Positions 50,469 through 59,064 of a stretch of DNA of 64,000 nucleotides are shown here, piece by piece. The DNA is taken from positions 248,001 through 312,000 of the forward strand of contig NZ_JBITDV010000003.1 in assembly GCF_044454545.1 (NCBI RefSeq), in the 5' to 3' direction. The notes beneath the pieces are model-generated. The model made no database searches, had not been told where the DNA came from, and saw only the letters and a list, made by a program, of their open reading frames with translations. Numbering within the stretch: the first letter of the stretch is position 1; each line of letters starts with the position of its first letter. The stretch comes from Cryptosporangium sp044454545. Its GTDB lineage: Bacteria > Actinomycetota > Actinomycetes > Mycobacteriales > Cryptosporangiaceae. Both the position numbers and the translations under genes were made by a program.

Positions 50469-51413
50469 TTACGCGGGGACGGAAAATTCTCGGAACCTGC
50501 GCGGGCCGTAGAGGCGCTGCAGGACGTCGTCGAGCTCGGCCAGGAGGCGCCAGGCGTCCTGGGGACGCATCCGCGGGCGGGCCAGGCGACAGCCCTCGGC
50601 GAACCGGCGCAGCGCGGGATGCACGCGGGAGCCCATCAGCCGGAGCATCAGCCCGGCGCTCAGGTACAGATCGGTGGCGGGCCCGGCGGCCTCCCGGGCC
50701 GGCACCTCGGGCGGGTACGCGTCCCGGTACCTCGCGACCAGCGCGGGAACGGACCCGCTCCCGATCACCGCGTAGCACCAGTCGACCAGCACCAGCCCGT
50801 GCTCGCCCGGATGGATCAGCACATGCTCGGGCAGCACCGCTCCGTGCACCACTCCGGCCCGGTGCGCGGCTCCGAGTGCGACGAGCAGGCGCCGCCACAT
50901 CCAGGCCGCGTCCCGCGGATCGAGCCCGTCCGGGTAGGCGTGCTCGACCTCGGCGAGGCTCACGAAACCGTCGCAGAGCTCGATCACGTTGGCCGCGCGC
51001 CGGTCGCCACCGTCGTCGACGACGAGCGTCTCGAAGAGCCGCGGGAAGTACGGCCGCCGGCGCTTCGGGCGCCGCAGCGCCTCGGCTTCGGTGGCGAGGA
51101 GGTCGTTGTCGGCCGCCTCGCGCGCGACCTTGAGCAGCGCGGTGCCCTTCGCCGACCGCACGCGGTACAGGTCGGCCAGGTCTCCGCTGACCGGTTCACC
51201 GAGGAGCGTGTACGGCCCGACCCGGTGTTCCCACAGCTCGGTCAGCCGGGTGAACGCCGAGGTCGCGATGCCCTCGCTGCCGGTCGGCGCCGCGTCCGGG
51301 TGCACCGCTCGGCGTAGCCGCCGGAAGGCGCGGTCGGGTTCGTCGCCGTCGAACAGGTCTGCCGCGGTGTCCGCCGCGAAGATCCGGTGCACGACGTCGT
51401 CGAAACAGCTCAT
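50469..51413 (-). CDS. J-domain-like/pseudokinase fusion protein
   Basis: The 314-residue protein has two parts. Residues about 12-62 hold an HPD motif at 38-40 (RRLRRAVHPDA) in a helix-HPD-helix layout, as in J domains that stimulate Hsp70. Residues about 65-300 resemble a protein kinase: Lys95 in TALLKVAREA, the catalytic loop VVHGAVLPEHVLI, and VLVDWCYA for DFG. In that loop HRD reads HGA and the Asn reads His, so the catalytic Asp is absent; phosphate transfer is doubtful. The ATG at 51413 overlaps the Nudix stop (ATGA). It probably recruits a chaperone or target to the vWA and PurA-like partners. Confidence 0.72.
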   Translation of the reverse strand: MSCFDDVVHRIFAADTAADLFDGDEPDRAFRRLRRAVHPDAAPTGSEGIATSAFTRLTELWEHRVGPYTLLGEPVSGDLADLYRVRSAKGTALLKVAREAADNDLLATEAEALRRPKRRRPYFPRLFETLVVDDGGDRRAANVIELCDGFVSLAEVEHAYPDGLDPRDAAWMWRRLLVALGAAHRAGVVHGAVLPEHVLIHPGEHGLVLVDWCYAVIGSGSVPALVARYRDAYPPEVPAREAAGPATDLYLSAGLMLRLMGSRVHPALRRFAEGCRLARPRMRPQDAWRLLAELDDVLQRLYGPRRFREFSVPA

Positions 51414-52165
51414 CGGACGTCCTCTTCCGAGGTCGGGCGCAGCAGCGGCGGGTGCAGCACGCGGGCGTCACCGGCCCGGTAGAGCTTCGCCCGCGGACCC
51501 CCGCGGTCTCCGCCACGCGCGGTCGTCGTGCCGGTTCCCTCGACGAACCCCGGCACCGACAGCACCTTCCGGTGGAAGTTGCCCGCGTGCAGGTCCTCGC
51601 CCCAGACCGCCGCGTAGACCGCACGCAGCTCGGCGATCGTGAATTCGGGCCCGACGAACGCCGTCGCCAGCGGCGAGTACTCGAGCTTGGCCCGGGCCCG
51701 CTCCAGGCCGTCGCCCAGGATCCGGCTGTGGTCGAACGCCAGCCTCGCCTCGCTGACGGTCGCGACCGGCACCCAGGCCGCCCCGGCGGCGTCGCCCCCC
51801 GGGCGGGGGTCGGGCAGGCTCGGGGCGAACGCCAGATAGGCCACCGACACGACCCGCATCCGCGGATCGCGCCCCGGATCTCCGTAGCTCTTCAACTGCT
51901 CCAGGTGGACGCGGGCCAGCCGGCCGTTCGTGGCGTCGAGACCGGTCTCTTCGGCGAGCTCCCGGAGCGCGGCGTCGTCGAGCGTCTCGTCGCCCACGAA
52001 GCCACCCGGGAGCGCGAGCCGCCCCTTGAACGGGGCTTGCCCCCGCTCGACCAGCAGCACCGAGAGCACACCGTCGCGGATCGTCAGCGCGACGACGTCG
52101 ACCGTGACGCCGACCGCGGGATACTCGCGGGGGTCGTACGCCTCCAGGAACGCGTGCTCGTCCAT
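51410..52165 (-). CDS. NrtR-like Nudix/winged-helix protein
   Basis: The 251-residue protein has a complete Nudix box at residues 54-76 (G-x5-E-x7-REL-x-EETGL), so it can still bind or cleave nucleoside diphosphates. Its C-terminal ~90 residues (FTIAELRAVYAAVWG, then NFHRKVLSVPGFVEGTG, and RAKLYRAGDA) are the winged-helix part of NrtR-type regulators, which sense ADP-ribose or related NAD metabolites. It is the first gene of the operon, starts at an ATG at 52165, and faces two tandem palindromes. Autoregulation of the operon by a NAD-type signal is the natural reading. Confidence 0.85.
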   Translation of the reverse strand: MDEHAFLEAYDPREYPAVGVTVDVVALTIRDGVLSVLLVERGQAPFKGRLALPGGFVGDETLDDAALRELAEETGLDATNGRLARVHLEQLKSYGDPGRDPRMRVVSVAYLAFAPSLPDPRPGGDAAGAAWVPVATVSEARLAFDHSRILGDGLERARAKLEYSPLATAFVGPEFTIAELRAVYAAVWGEDLHAGNFHRKVLSVPGFVEGTGTTTARGGDRGGPRAKLYRAGDARVLHPPLLRPTSEEDVR

Positions 52166-52176
52166 CGTCGCTCGCC

Positions 52177-52215
52177 GTTCTTCTCAGTTTGAGTAATTCT
52201 CGATCCGAGAAGAAC
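52177..52215. promoter_or_regulatory. Tandem operator palindromes upstream of the NrtR-like operon
   Basis: CTCAGTTTGAG (52183-52193) and CTCGATCCGAG (52199-52209) are 11-bp palindromes of form CTCR-N3-YGAG with centres 16 nt apart. GTTCTTCTC (52177-52185) and GAGAAGAAC (52207-52215) form a perfect 9-bp outer inverted repeat. They lie 12-50 nt before the Nudix start codon, in the gap shared with the divergent glycosyltransferase gene, so both could be controlled. Confidence 0.65.
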
Positions 52216-52261
52216 ATAACACACTCGTCAAACGTCGTCGCCACTCTCTACTGTCGACACC

Positions 52262-53368
52262 GTGCGGATCCTGTTCAGCGGGCGGCCTGCGTACGGACAC
52301 CTCTATCCGTTGCTCCCGCTCGCGTTCGCGGCGCGGGCGGCCGGGCACGGGGTGGTCTTCGCGACCGGAGCCGACTTCGTCCCGAGAATCAGCGCCCTCG
52401 GGCTCGACACCCGGGAGGCCGGGGTCAGCGTCGGAGTCGCCGAGGCCGAGGCCGTGCGGCGCCACCCCAACGGCCCGGTCGTCGACGTGCTCGTGACGAT
52501 GTTCGCCGACCTGCTCCCCCGCCGGACGCTGCCCGACGTCCACTACCTGATCTCCCAGGTGAAGCCCGACCTGGTCGTCTACGAGATGAGCGACGTCGGG
52601 GCCGCGGGCGCCGCCCGCCGGGCCGGCGTCCCGTGCGTGTCGGTGACGATCGGGCGCTCGATGCCGGCCGACATCCTGGCCGCGGCGGCGCCGCACCTCG
52701 ACTGGATCTGGAACTCCCACCGCCCGGCCGACCCGATGCTCGGTGACGCGGTCGTCGACCTGTGGCCGGACGCGATCGCCGACCGGGGCGCGCGGGCGGT
52801 GCCGACCCGGTTCCCGTTGCGGCCGGATCCGTGGAGCCCGCCCGGCCCGTGGACGTCCCCGGGCACGCCGCTGGTCTACCTGACGCTCGGCACGGTCTCG
52901 TTCGGCGCGACCCACGTGTTCCGGGCGGCGATCGACGGGCTCGCGTCGCTTCCCGTCCAGGTCGTCGTCGCCACCGGCCCCGGCGATCCCGCGGCCCTCG
53001 GACCGGTGCCCGGTAACGTCCACGTGGAAGGTTTCGTGCCGCAGGCACAGGTGCTGCGGGACGCGGCGCTCGTCGTGCACCACGGCGGCAGCGGGACGAC
53101 GCTGGGCGCGGCCGCGCTGGGGCTGCCGCAGCTGATCCTGCCGCAGGGCGCGGACCAGTTCGTGAACGCCGAGGCGCTGTCGGCACAGGGCTCGGCCCTG
53201 TCGCTGGTCGGTGACGACCTGAGCCCGGACGCGGTCGCCGCCTGCGCGCTGGCCCTGTTGGGAGAGCCCGTGCACCGCGCGACCGCGGAGGCGCTCCGCA
53301 GCGAGATCGCGGCCATGCCCTCACTCGCCGACGTTCTGGCCGGCCTCGAGCGCTTCGCGCTCAGCTGA
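52262..53368 (+). CDS. MGT/UGT-family glycosyltransferase
   Basis: The 368-residue protein is a GT-B glycosyltransferase of the macrolide/terpenoid type. The N-terminal acceptor domain starts MRILFSGRPAYGHLYPLLPLAFA. The C-terminal donor domain carries VYLTLGTVSF, VHVEGFVPQAQVL, and the nucleotide-sugar motif VVHHGGSGTTLGAAALGLPQLILPQGADQFVNA (shown in part). Donor and acceptor are unknown. No biosynthetic cluster is beside it, so a detoxification or resistance role is possible. The GTG at 52262 is divergent from the Nudix operon and shares its control region. Confidence 0.87.
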   Translation: MRILFSGRPAYGHLYPLLPLAFAARAAGHGVVFATGADFVPRISALGLDTREAGVSVGVAEAEAVRRHPNGPVVDVLVTMFADLLPRRTLPDVHYLISQVKPDLVVYEMSDVGAAGAARRAGVPCVSVTIGRSMPADILAAAAPHLDWIWNSHRPADPMLGDAVVDLWPDAIADRGARAVPTRFPLRPDPWSPPGPWTSPGTPLVYLTLGTVSFGATHVFRAAIDGLASLPVQVVVATGPGDPAALGPVPGNVHVEGFVPQAQVLRDAALVVHHGGSGTTLGAAALGLPQLILPQGADQFVNAEALSAQGSALSLVGDDLSPDAVAACALALLGEPVHRATAEALRSEIAAMPSLADVLAGLERFALS

Positions 53369-53594
53369 TCGGCGCAGGCGCTCGCCGATCGGCGCGGACA
53401 TGAGTCGCTCGACGACCCAAAGCCCCCATCGGGAAACTGGACACAGCGGACCACAGTGGCACTGAGCAGCACCGATGCAGGGGTTGCTCGCAATTGGAGA
53501 ATGTGGCCCACGTCACACAGCTGAGCCTTAGGCGATCGGCGCACGTCCCCGGGTTGACCACGCTCACGGTTATTTCCATCGTGGAGGATCCCGG

Positions 53595-55259
53595 ATGACG
53601 ACGACGCCGCTGCCGACGAGTACCCCCTCAGGGGCTCCGCCAACCGAGCGGCGGCTCGGCCTTCCGCGCCGGACCGCGGCCGGCCTGGCCGTCGGTGGTC
53701 TCGCGCTGGTGACCGCACTGACCGGCTTCGGACCGATGAACGCGCAGGGCTCCAGCCACCGCGAGGCGCCGCTGATCGCGGCCGACCCCGCGGTCGACAA
53801 CACCGACTTCTATGCGATGGCCAGCCCGGACACCCCCGGCTCCATCCTGCTGGTCGCGAACTTCCAGCCGTTCGAGGAGCCCAACGGCGGCCCGAACTTC
53901 TACCCGTTCGCGACCGACGCCGCGTACAAGATCAACATCGACAACGACGGCGACGCCAAGCCCGACGTCGTGTTCCGGTGGACGTTCAAGAACCAGGACA
54001 AGCGCGGGAACGACACGTTCCTCTACAACAACGGCCCGGTCACGTCGCTGAACGACGAGAACCTGCTGTTCAAGCAGACCTACACGCTCGAGGTGTCGCA
54101 GGACGGCGGCCGGCGCTACAGCCAGACGATCGTGCGGAACGCGCCGGTCGCGCCGTCGTTCGTCGGCAAGGCGTCGATGCCCGACTACAAGAAGCTGCGC
54201 GACCAGGCGATCGTGAAGAAGGGCAAGGTCAAGGCGTTCGCCGGCCAGGCCGACGACCCGTTCTTCGCCGACCTGCGGGTGTTCGACCTGCTCTACGGCG
54301 GCGACCTGAGCGAGGTCGGCCAGGACACGCTCGGCGGCTACAACGTCAACTCGATCGCGCTGCAGGTGCCGGCCGAGGCGCTGGCCCTCCGCGGCAACGT
54401 GAAGCGCAACCCGGTGGCGGGTCTCTGGTCGACCACCGAGCGCAACAAGGTCCGGATCTCGGGCAACAGCAAGGCGCGGCTCGGCAACGACACCGTGCAG
54501 GTCTCCCGGCTGGGTAACCCGCTGGTCAACGAGGTCGTGCTGCCGGCCGGCCTGAAGGATGCGTTCAACGGTCTCCGTCCGGACCAGGACGCGGACGTGA
54601 AGGAAGCGGTCGACCGGGTCACGGATCCGGAGCTGCCGAAGCTGATCGAGCAGATCTACAAGATTCCGGCTCCGGACGCGCCCCGCGACGACCTGGCCGA
54701 GATCTTCCTGACCGGTATCAACAAGAAGCTCGGCGGCCCGATCAAGGTCGACCTGAACTCGCAGGTGCTCAACAAGGACGTCAACCCGAAGAAGTTCCGG
54801 GCGTCGGAGATGCTGCGGCTCAACCTCGCGAACAAGCACAACACCAAGCCGAACCGGCTGGGCGTGCTCGCCGGTGACACCGAGGGCTTCCCGAACGGCC
54901 GGCGCCTCGGTGACGACGTCGTCGACATCGCGATCCAGGCGATGGAGGGTGCGGCGCAGGACGGCAAGCTCGTCGACGCACTCGCGACCGGCGACAAGGT
55001 CAACGCGAACGACGCGCGGTTCGAGCGGCAGTTCCCGTTCGTCGCGCTGCCGAACGAAGACGGCGTGAACGTCGGTAGCGGTCACACCACGACCGTCAAC
55101 CGCGCGGCGGCCACCACGCTCGGCGCGACCGGGGTGTCGGCGATCACCGCGGCGTCGACGACCGCGATCCTGTGCGCGATCGCCGGCTTCGTGGCCTGGT
55201 TCCGGCGTCGTCCGACCAGCGCGACGCTGCCTGCCCGCGCGGGCGGTCACCGCCGGTAG
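53595..55259 (+). CDS. DUF4331 domain-containing exported protein
   Basis: The 554-residue protein has a twin-Arg-like N-terminus with a hydrophobic segment (about residues 32-47), then the DUF4331 hallmark GSSHREAPLIAADPAVDNTDFYAM. Many Asp/Asn-rich loops (INIDNDGDAKPDVVFRWTF in part) fill the middle. A final hydrophobic anchor (ITAASTTAILCAIAGFVAWF) and a basic tail end it. It is therefore an exported protein held at the membrane. DUF4331 function is unknown; it often sits with TPR and metal-transport genes, as here. The ATG at 53595 follows a GGAGG ribosome binding site. It is the first gene of a five-gene forward cluster. Confidence 0.88.
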   Translation: MTTTPLPTSTPSGAPPTERRLGLPRRTAAGLAVGGLALVTALTGFGPMNAQGSSHREAPLIAADPAVDNTDFYAMASPDTPGSILLVANFQPFEEPNGGPNFYPFATDAAYKINIDNDGDAKPDVVFRWTFKNQDKRGNDTFLYNNGPVTSLNDENLLFKQTYTLEVSQDGGRRYSQTIVRNAPVAPSFVGKASMPDYKKLRDQAIVKKGKVKAFAGQADDPFFADLRVFDLLYGGDLSEVGQDTLGGYNVNSIALQVPAEALALRGNVKRNPVAGLWSTTERNKVRISGNSKARLGNDTVQVSRLGNPLVNEVVLPAGLKDAFNGLRPDQDADVKEAVDRVTDPELPKLIEQIYKIPAPDAPRDDLAEIFLTGINKKLGGPIKVDLNSQVLNKDVNPKKFRASEMLRLNLANKHNTKPNRLGVLAGDTEGFPNGRRLGDDVVDIAIQAMEGAAQDGKLVDALATGDKVNANDARFERQFPFVALPNEDGVNVGSGHTTTVNRAAATTLGATGVSAITAASTTAILCAIAGFVAWFRRRPTSATLPARAGGHRR

Positions 55260-55357
55260 GCACCCGCTCGGCCGGTCGGGCCCCGGCACGCCCGACCGGC
55301 TCCCGCCGCCCGCGCTCCGTTGAGCGCGGGCGGCACACGCGCAATTGAGGAGACCCG

Positions 55358-57425
55358 ATGCCCCACACCGCGGAAGAGGCCCCCGCCCGTCCAGCGGAGG
55401 CGTCCCCCCCGCCCCCCGCCCCGCCGCAGCCCCCCGCAGCCGTGCCCGACCCGGCCCACCCGGACGCGGCCCTCCCTGCGCACCCGGACGCGGTGGACGC
55501 GGCACGCAGGGAGGCGGTGGCCCCCGCGCAGCCCGCGCACGCAGCCGCGGCGCAGCCGCCGAAGCCGGATGCGGCCGAGGTACGAACCGACGGGGTGGAC
55601 GCGGCACAGCCGCACGCGCTGGACACGGCAGACCCGGACNNNNNNNNNNNNNNNNNNNNNNNNNNNNNNNNNNNNNNNNNNNNNNNNNNNNNNNNNNNNN
55701 NNNNNNNNNNNNNNNNNNNNNNNNNNNNNNNNNNNNNCCGCGGCAGACCCGGACGCGGCAGACCCGGACGCGGCAGACCCGGACGCGGCAGACCCGGACG
55801 CGGCAGACCCGGACGCGGCAGACCCGGACGCGGCAGACCCGGACGCGGTGGACGCGGCGCAGCCGCACGCGGCACGCACAGACGCGGTGGACGAGACGCT
55901 CCCCGCGCAACCGGACGCGGTGGACCCGGACCGCGCGAATGCGGCGGCTCCCTCCCCGGCGGACTCGCTCGGGGTGCGCGGCAGATCGGTGGCGGACCAC
56001 GCGACCCACGAGACCCACACGGACGACACGAACCACGCCGATCATGCGATCCACGCCAACTACGCGGACGACCCGGTGGCTTCGCAGCCGTTCGGCCCCA
56101 GCGCCGCGTCGCGGCCCAGGGCCGGGTTCCGGCGGTGGGCGGTCGCCTCGGCGATCGTCGTGGTGCTCGCCATCGCGGTGCTCGTCGTCGGCGGCGCCTT
56201 CGGGCAGCCGACCACCCCCGCCGAGCCGGAGGTCGCCGTCCCCGCGCGGCCCGACGCCGCCGCCGCGCTCGACGCGTCGATCGGCAAGGCTCAGGAGCGG
56301 CTGCGGCGGCTTCCGAAGGACTACGTCACCTGGGCCTCGCTGGGCGGCGCCTACATCGAGAAGGCCCGCATCACCGCCGACCCCAGCTGGTACCCCAAGG
56401 CCGAGGGCGCGCTGAAGCAGTCCCTCGCGGTCCGCCCCAGCCCGAACGCCGCCGCGCTCACCGGGCTGGGCGCCCTCGCCAACGCGCGGCACGACTTCGC
56501 GACCGCCCGCACGCGGGCCCGCGAGGCCCTGGCCCAGAATCCGTACTCGGCCGACGCCTTCGGTGTGCTGGCCGACGCGGAGACCCAGCTCGGCCACTCC
56601 GACGCGGCCACCGACGCGATCCAGGGCATGCTGGACCTCCGCCCGGCGCTGGCCGCACTCACCCGCGGGTCGTACGACCTCGAGCAGCACGGCCAGGACC
56701 AAGAGGCCGAGAAGCTCATGCGTCAGGCCCTGCACAGCGCGGTCGACCCGGCCGACGTCGCGTTCTGCCGCTACCAGCTCGGCGAACTCGCCTGGAAGTA
56801 CGGCAACCTCGCGGCCGCCACCCGCGAATACCGGTCCGGCCTCGAGGCCGACCCCGACTACCTCGCACTCCACCAGGGACAGGCCAAGGTCGCCGCCGCC
56901 AACGGCAACCTGAACGAGGCGATCGCCGAGTACAAGACGCTGACCGAGCGCTCCCCCACCCCCACCTACCTGATCGAGTACGCCGAGTACCTCACCGCCG
57001 CCGGACGCACCGCCGACGCCGCCCAGCAGCTCTCGCTCGCCGAGGCCGCCAGCCGGCTTTTCGCCGCGAACGGTGGCACCGACGACCTGTCCACGGTCGC
57101 GCTCGCGCTCGCCCGCAACCAGCCCGCCGACGCTCTGGCCGCCGCTCAGCGCGAGTGGAAACGCCGCCAGTTCTCCGACGTCGCCGACGCGATGGCGGAG
57201 ACCCTGCACGCCAACGGACGCGACGCCGAGGCCCTCCGCTACGCCGATCGCGCCGTCGCGCTCGGCGTCCAGAGTGCGCGTTTTCTGTACCACAGGGGAG
57301 TCATCGAAGCCGCGCTCGGCCGACCGGCCGAAGCGCGGCGCGACCTGACGGCCGCGCTGAAGCTCAACCCTCACTTCTCACCGGTCGACGCGCCCGCCGC
57401 ACGTCGTGCCCTCGCCTACCTCTGA
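55358..57425 (+). CDS. TPR-repeat membrane protein with a low-complexity AADPD array (broken by an assembly gap)
   Basis: The ATG at 55358 follows a GGAGA ribosome binding site. The N-terminal part is Pro/Ala/Asp-rich and leads into a 5-residue AADPD repeat coded by a 15-bp unit. A run of N interrupts it, and its nominal length leaves the two sides in different frames, so the true protein length is unknown. After the gap come a His-rich stretch (HATHETHTDDTNHADHAIH in part), a transmembrane helix (SAIVVVLAIAVLVVGGAFG), and an extracytoplasmic TPR domain of about 370 residues (ALTGLGALANARHDFATART, FLYHRGVIEAALGRPAEARR). This topology suggests a cytosolic disordered tail and external repeats. 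It precedes the nickel/cobalt exporter gene by 9 nt. Confidence 0.7.
55640..55737. other. Assembly gap (98 N)
   Basis: A run of 98 N lies within the 15-bp tandem repeat of the TPR gene. Coding continues on both sides but in different frames, so the gap size is an estimate. Repeat collapse is the likely cause. Confidence 0.98.
55740..55844 (+). repeat. Seven tandem 15-bp repeats encoding AADPD
   Basis: The unit GCGGCAGACCCGGAC occurs seven times without change directly after the assembly gap and is read in frame as AADPD. Degenerate versions (AVDAAQPHAARTDAVD and PDAADPD-like stretches) lie on both sides of the gap. The true copy number is not resolved. Confidence 0.95.
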
Positions 57426-57434
57426 AAGGCCATC

Positions 57435-59012
57435 GTGACGACGCTGATCAGCAGGCTGTCGATCGTGGTGATCGCCCTCGGCCTGATCGTCGTGTGGTCG
57501 GCCGACCCGGCAGACGCGCACCCGCTCGGGAACTTCTCGGTGAACCAGCTCGAGAAGATCGCGCTCTATCCGGAGCGGGTCGACGTGGCAGCCACCGTGG
57601 ACGCGGCCGAGCTTCCGACGCTGCAGGACCGCACGGTGGTGGACCGCGATCACGACGGGACGCAGTCGGCGGCCGAGCAGGCGGCCTACGCGCGGACCTC
57701 CTGCGACGCGCTGGGATCGGCGTTCGCGGTGAAGGTGGGCGGTACCCGGGTCGCGTGGACGGTCTCGTCGGCGGCGTACGCGTACGTGCCGGGCTCGGCG
57801 GGGTTGCAGACGAGTCGTCTGACCTGCGCGTTGACCGGGCCGGCGTCGCTCGGCTCGTCGACGTCGGTGGACGTGTCGAACTCGTACCGGACCGACCGGG
57901 TGGGCTGGCGTGAACTCACGGCGGTGGGGCACGGCGTCGGGCTGACCGGGTCGTCGCTGCCGGCCGACGACGTGAGCGACGGGCTGCGCAACTACCCGAA
58001 GGACTTGCTGAGCTCGCCCTTGGACGTGCGGTCGGCGTCGTTCCGGGTACGGCCCGGTGCGTCGGACTCGTCGTCGGTGGCGGCGCCGGTCGTGAGCGAC
58101 GGGTCGGTGTTCGCGCGCTGGACCGCGGCCGCGGACGAGACGCTGCGGTCGCTGGCCGGGCGGCACGAGCTGACCCCCGCGGTCGGGGTGCTGGCGGTGC
58201 TGCTGGCGTTGGCGCTGGGGGCCGGGCACGCGGCGCTGCCGGGCCACGGGAAGACCGTGATGGCGGCGTACCTGGCCGGACGCCGCGGACGTCGGCGGGA
58301 CGCGCTGGTCGTGGGCGGGACCGTGACGCTCACGCACACCGGTGGGGTGCTGGTGCTCGGTCTGCTGCTGACGACGGTCGCCGGGCTGGTCGGCGAGACG
58401 GTGCTGGCCTACCTCGGGGTGGTGAGCGGTGTGCTGGTCGCCGGGGTCGGCCTGATGATGCTGCTGGAGGCCCGCGCCCGCCGGGCCGGGAAAGCCCACG
58501 AGCACCACCACGCTCACGCCGAAGACCGCGAACTCGTCCACGCCGCCGCCCCGGGAGCAGGAACGGCCCACGACCACGGACACGACCAGCACGATCACGA
58601 GCACCACGAGCACCACGAGCACGGACACGGGCACTCGCACGGGATCTTCGGGCACACGCACTCGCACGCGCCGACCCGGTCGAGCAAGCTCGGTCTCGTC
58701 GGCATCGGAATCGCCGGTGGACTGGTCCCCAGCCCGTCCGCCCTGGTGATCCTGCTCGGCGCGATCGGCCTCGGCCGCACCGCGTTCGGCGTCCTGCTGG
58801 TGCTCGGCTACGGCATCGGCATGGCCGGCGCCCTCACCGCCGCCGGCCTCGCGCTCATCGTCCTGCAGGACCGCTGGATCCGCTGGCGCCTCACCCCGAA
58901 GTTCCTCCCGGCCCTCACCGCCCGCTGGTCGGCCGCCGCACCGCTGGCGACCGCCGGAATGGTGCTCCTGGTCGGCCTCGGACTTACCGGGCGCGCACTG
59001 ATCACGGTCTGA
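57435..59012 (+). CDS. Nickel/cobalt transporter (NicO/RcnA-like) with EF-hand-like loop
   Basis: The 525-residue protein (GTG start) has a signal-like first helix and an exported N-terminal domain of about 200 residues. That domain contains DRDHDGTQSAAE, which follows the 12-residue EF-hand calcium loop pattern. About six hydrophobic segments follow (starting GVLAVLLALALGAGHAALPGHGKTVMAAYLAG in part), with the NicO marker HALPGHGKT and TLTHTGGVLVLG. A cytosolic His-rich loop (HDHGHDQHDHEHHEHHEHGH) precedes GIAGGLVPSPSALVILLGAI. The family exports or imports Ni2+/Co2+; the His loop suggests metal sensing. It follows the TPR gene by 9 nt and lies 52 nt before the LodA-like gene. Confidence 0.85.
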   Translation: MTTLISRLSIVVIALGLIVVWSADPADAHPLGNFSVNQLEKIALYPERVDVAATVDAAELPTLQDRTVVDRDHDGTQSAAEQAAYARTSCDALGSAFAVKVGGTRVAWTVSSAAYAYVPGSAGLQTSRLTCALTGPASLGSSTSVDVSNSYRTDRVGWRELTAVGHGVGLTGSSLPADDVSDGLRNYPKDLLSSPLDVRSASFRVRPGASDSSSVAAPVVSDGSVFARWTAAADETLRSLAGRHELTPAVGVLAVLLALALGAGHAALPGHGKTVMAAYLAGRRGRRRDALVVGGTVTLTHTGGVLVLGLLLTTVAGLVGETVLAYLGVVSGVLVAGVGLMMLLEARARRAGKAHEHHHAHAEDRELVHAAAPGAGTAHDHGHDQHDHEHHEHHEHGHGHSHGIFGHTHSHAPTRSSKLGLVGIGIAGGLVPSPSALVILLGAIGLGRTAFGVLLVLGYGIGMAGALTAAGLALIVLQDRWIRWRLTPKFLPALTARWSAAAPLATAGMVLLVGLGLTGRALITV

Positions 59013-59064
59013 CCAGGGTCCGTCACAATCCCTCAGGACGCGACGGACTTCCAGGGGGCAACCA

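Noticed and set aside
55740..55844. A possible CRISPR or phase-variation array
   Set aside because: The units are directly joined with no spacers and are read in frame as AADPD, so this is a coding tandem repeat.
53628..57374. A 1248-codon open frame on the reverse strand
   Set aside because: It lies opposite the DUF4331 and TPR genes, crosses the N run, and consists of Arg/Val-rich composition typical of antisense frames in high-GC DNA.
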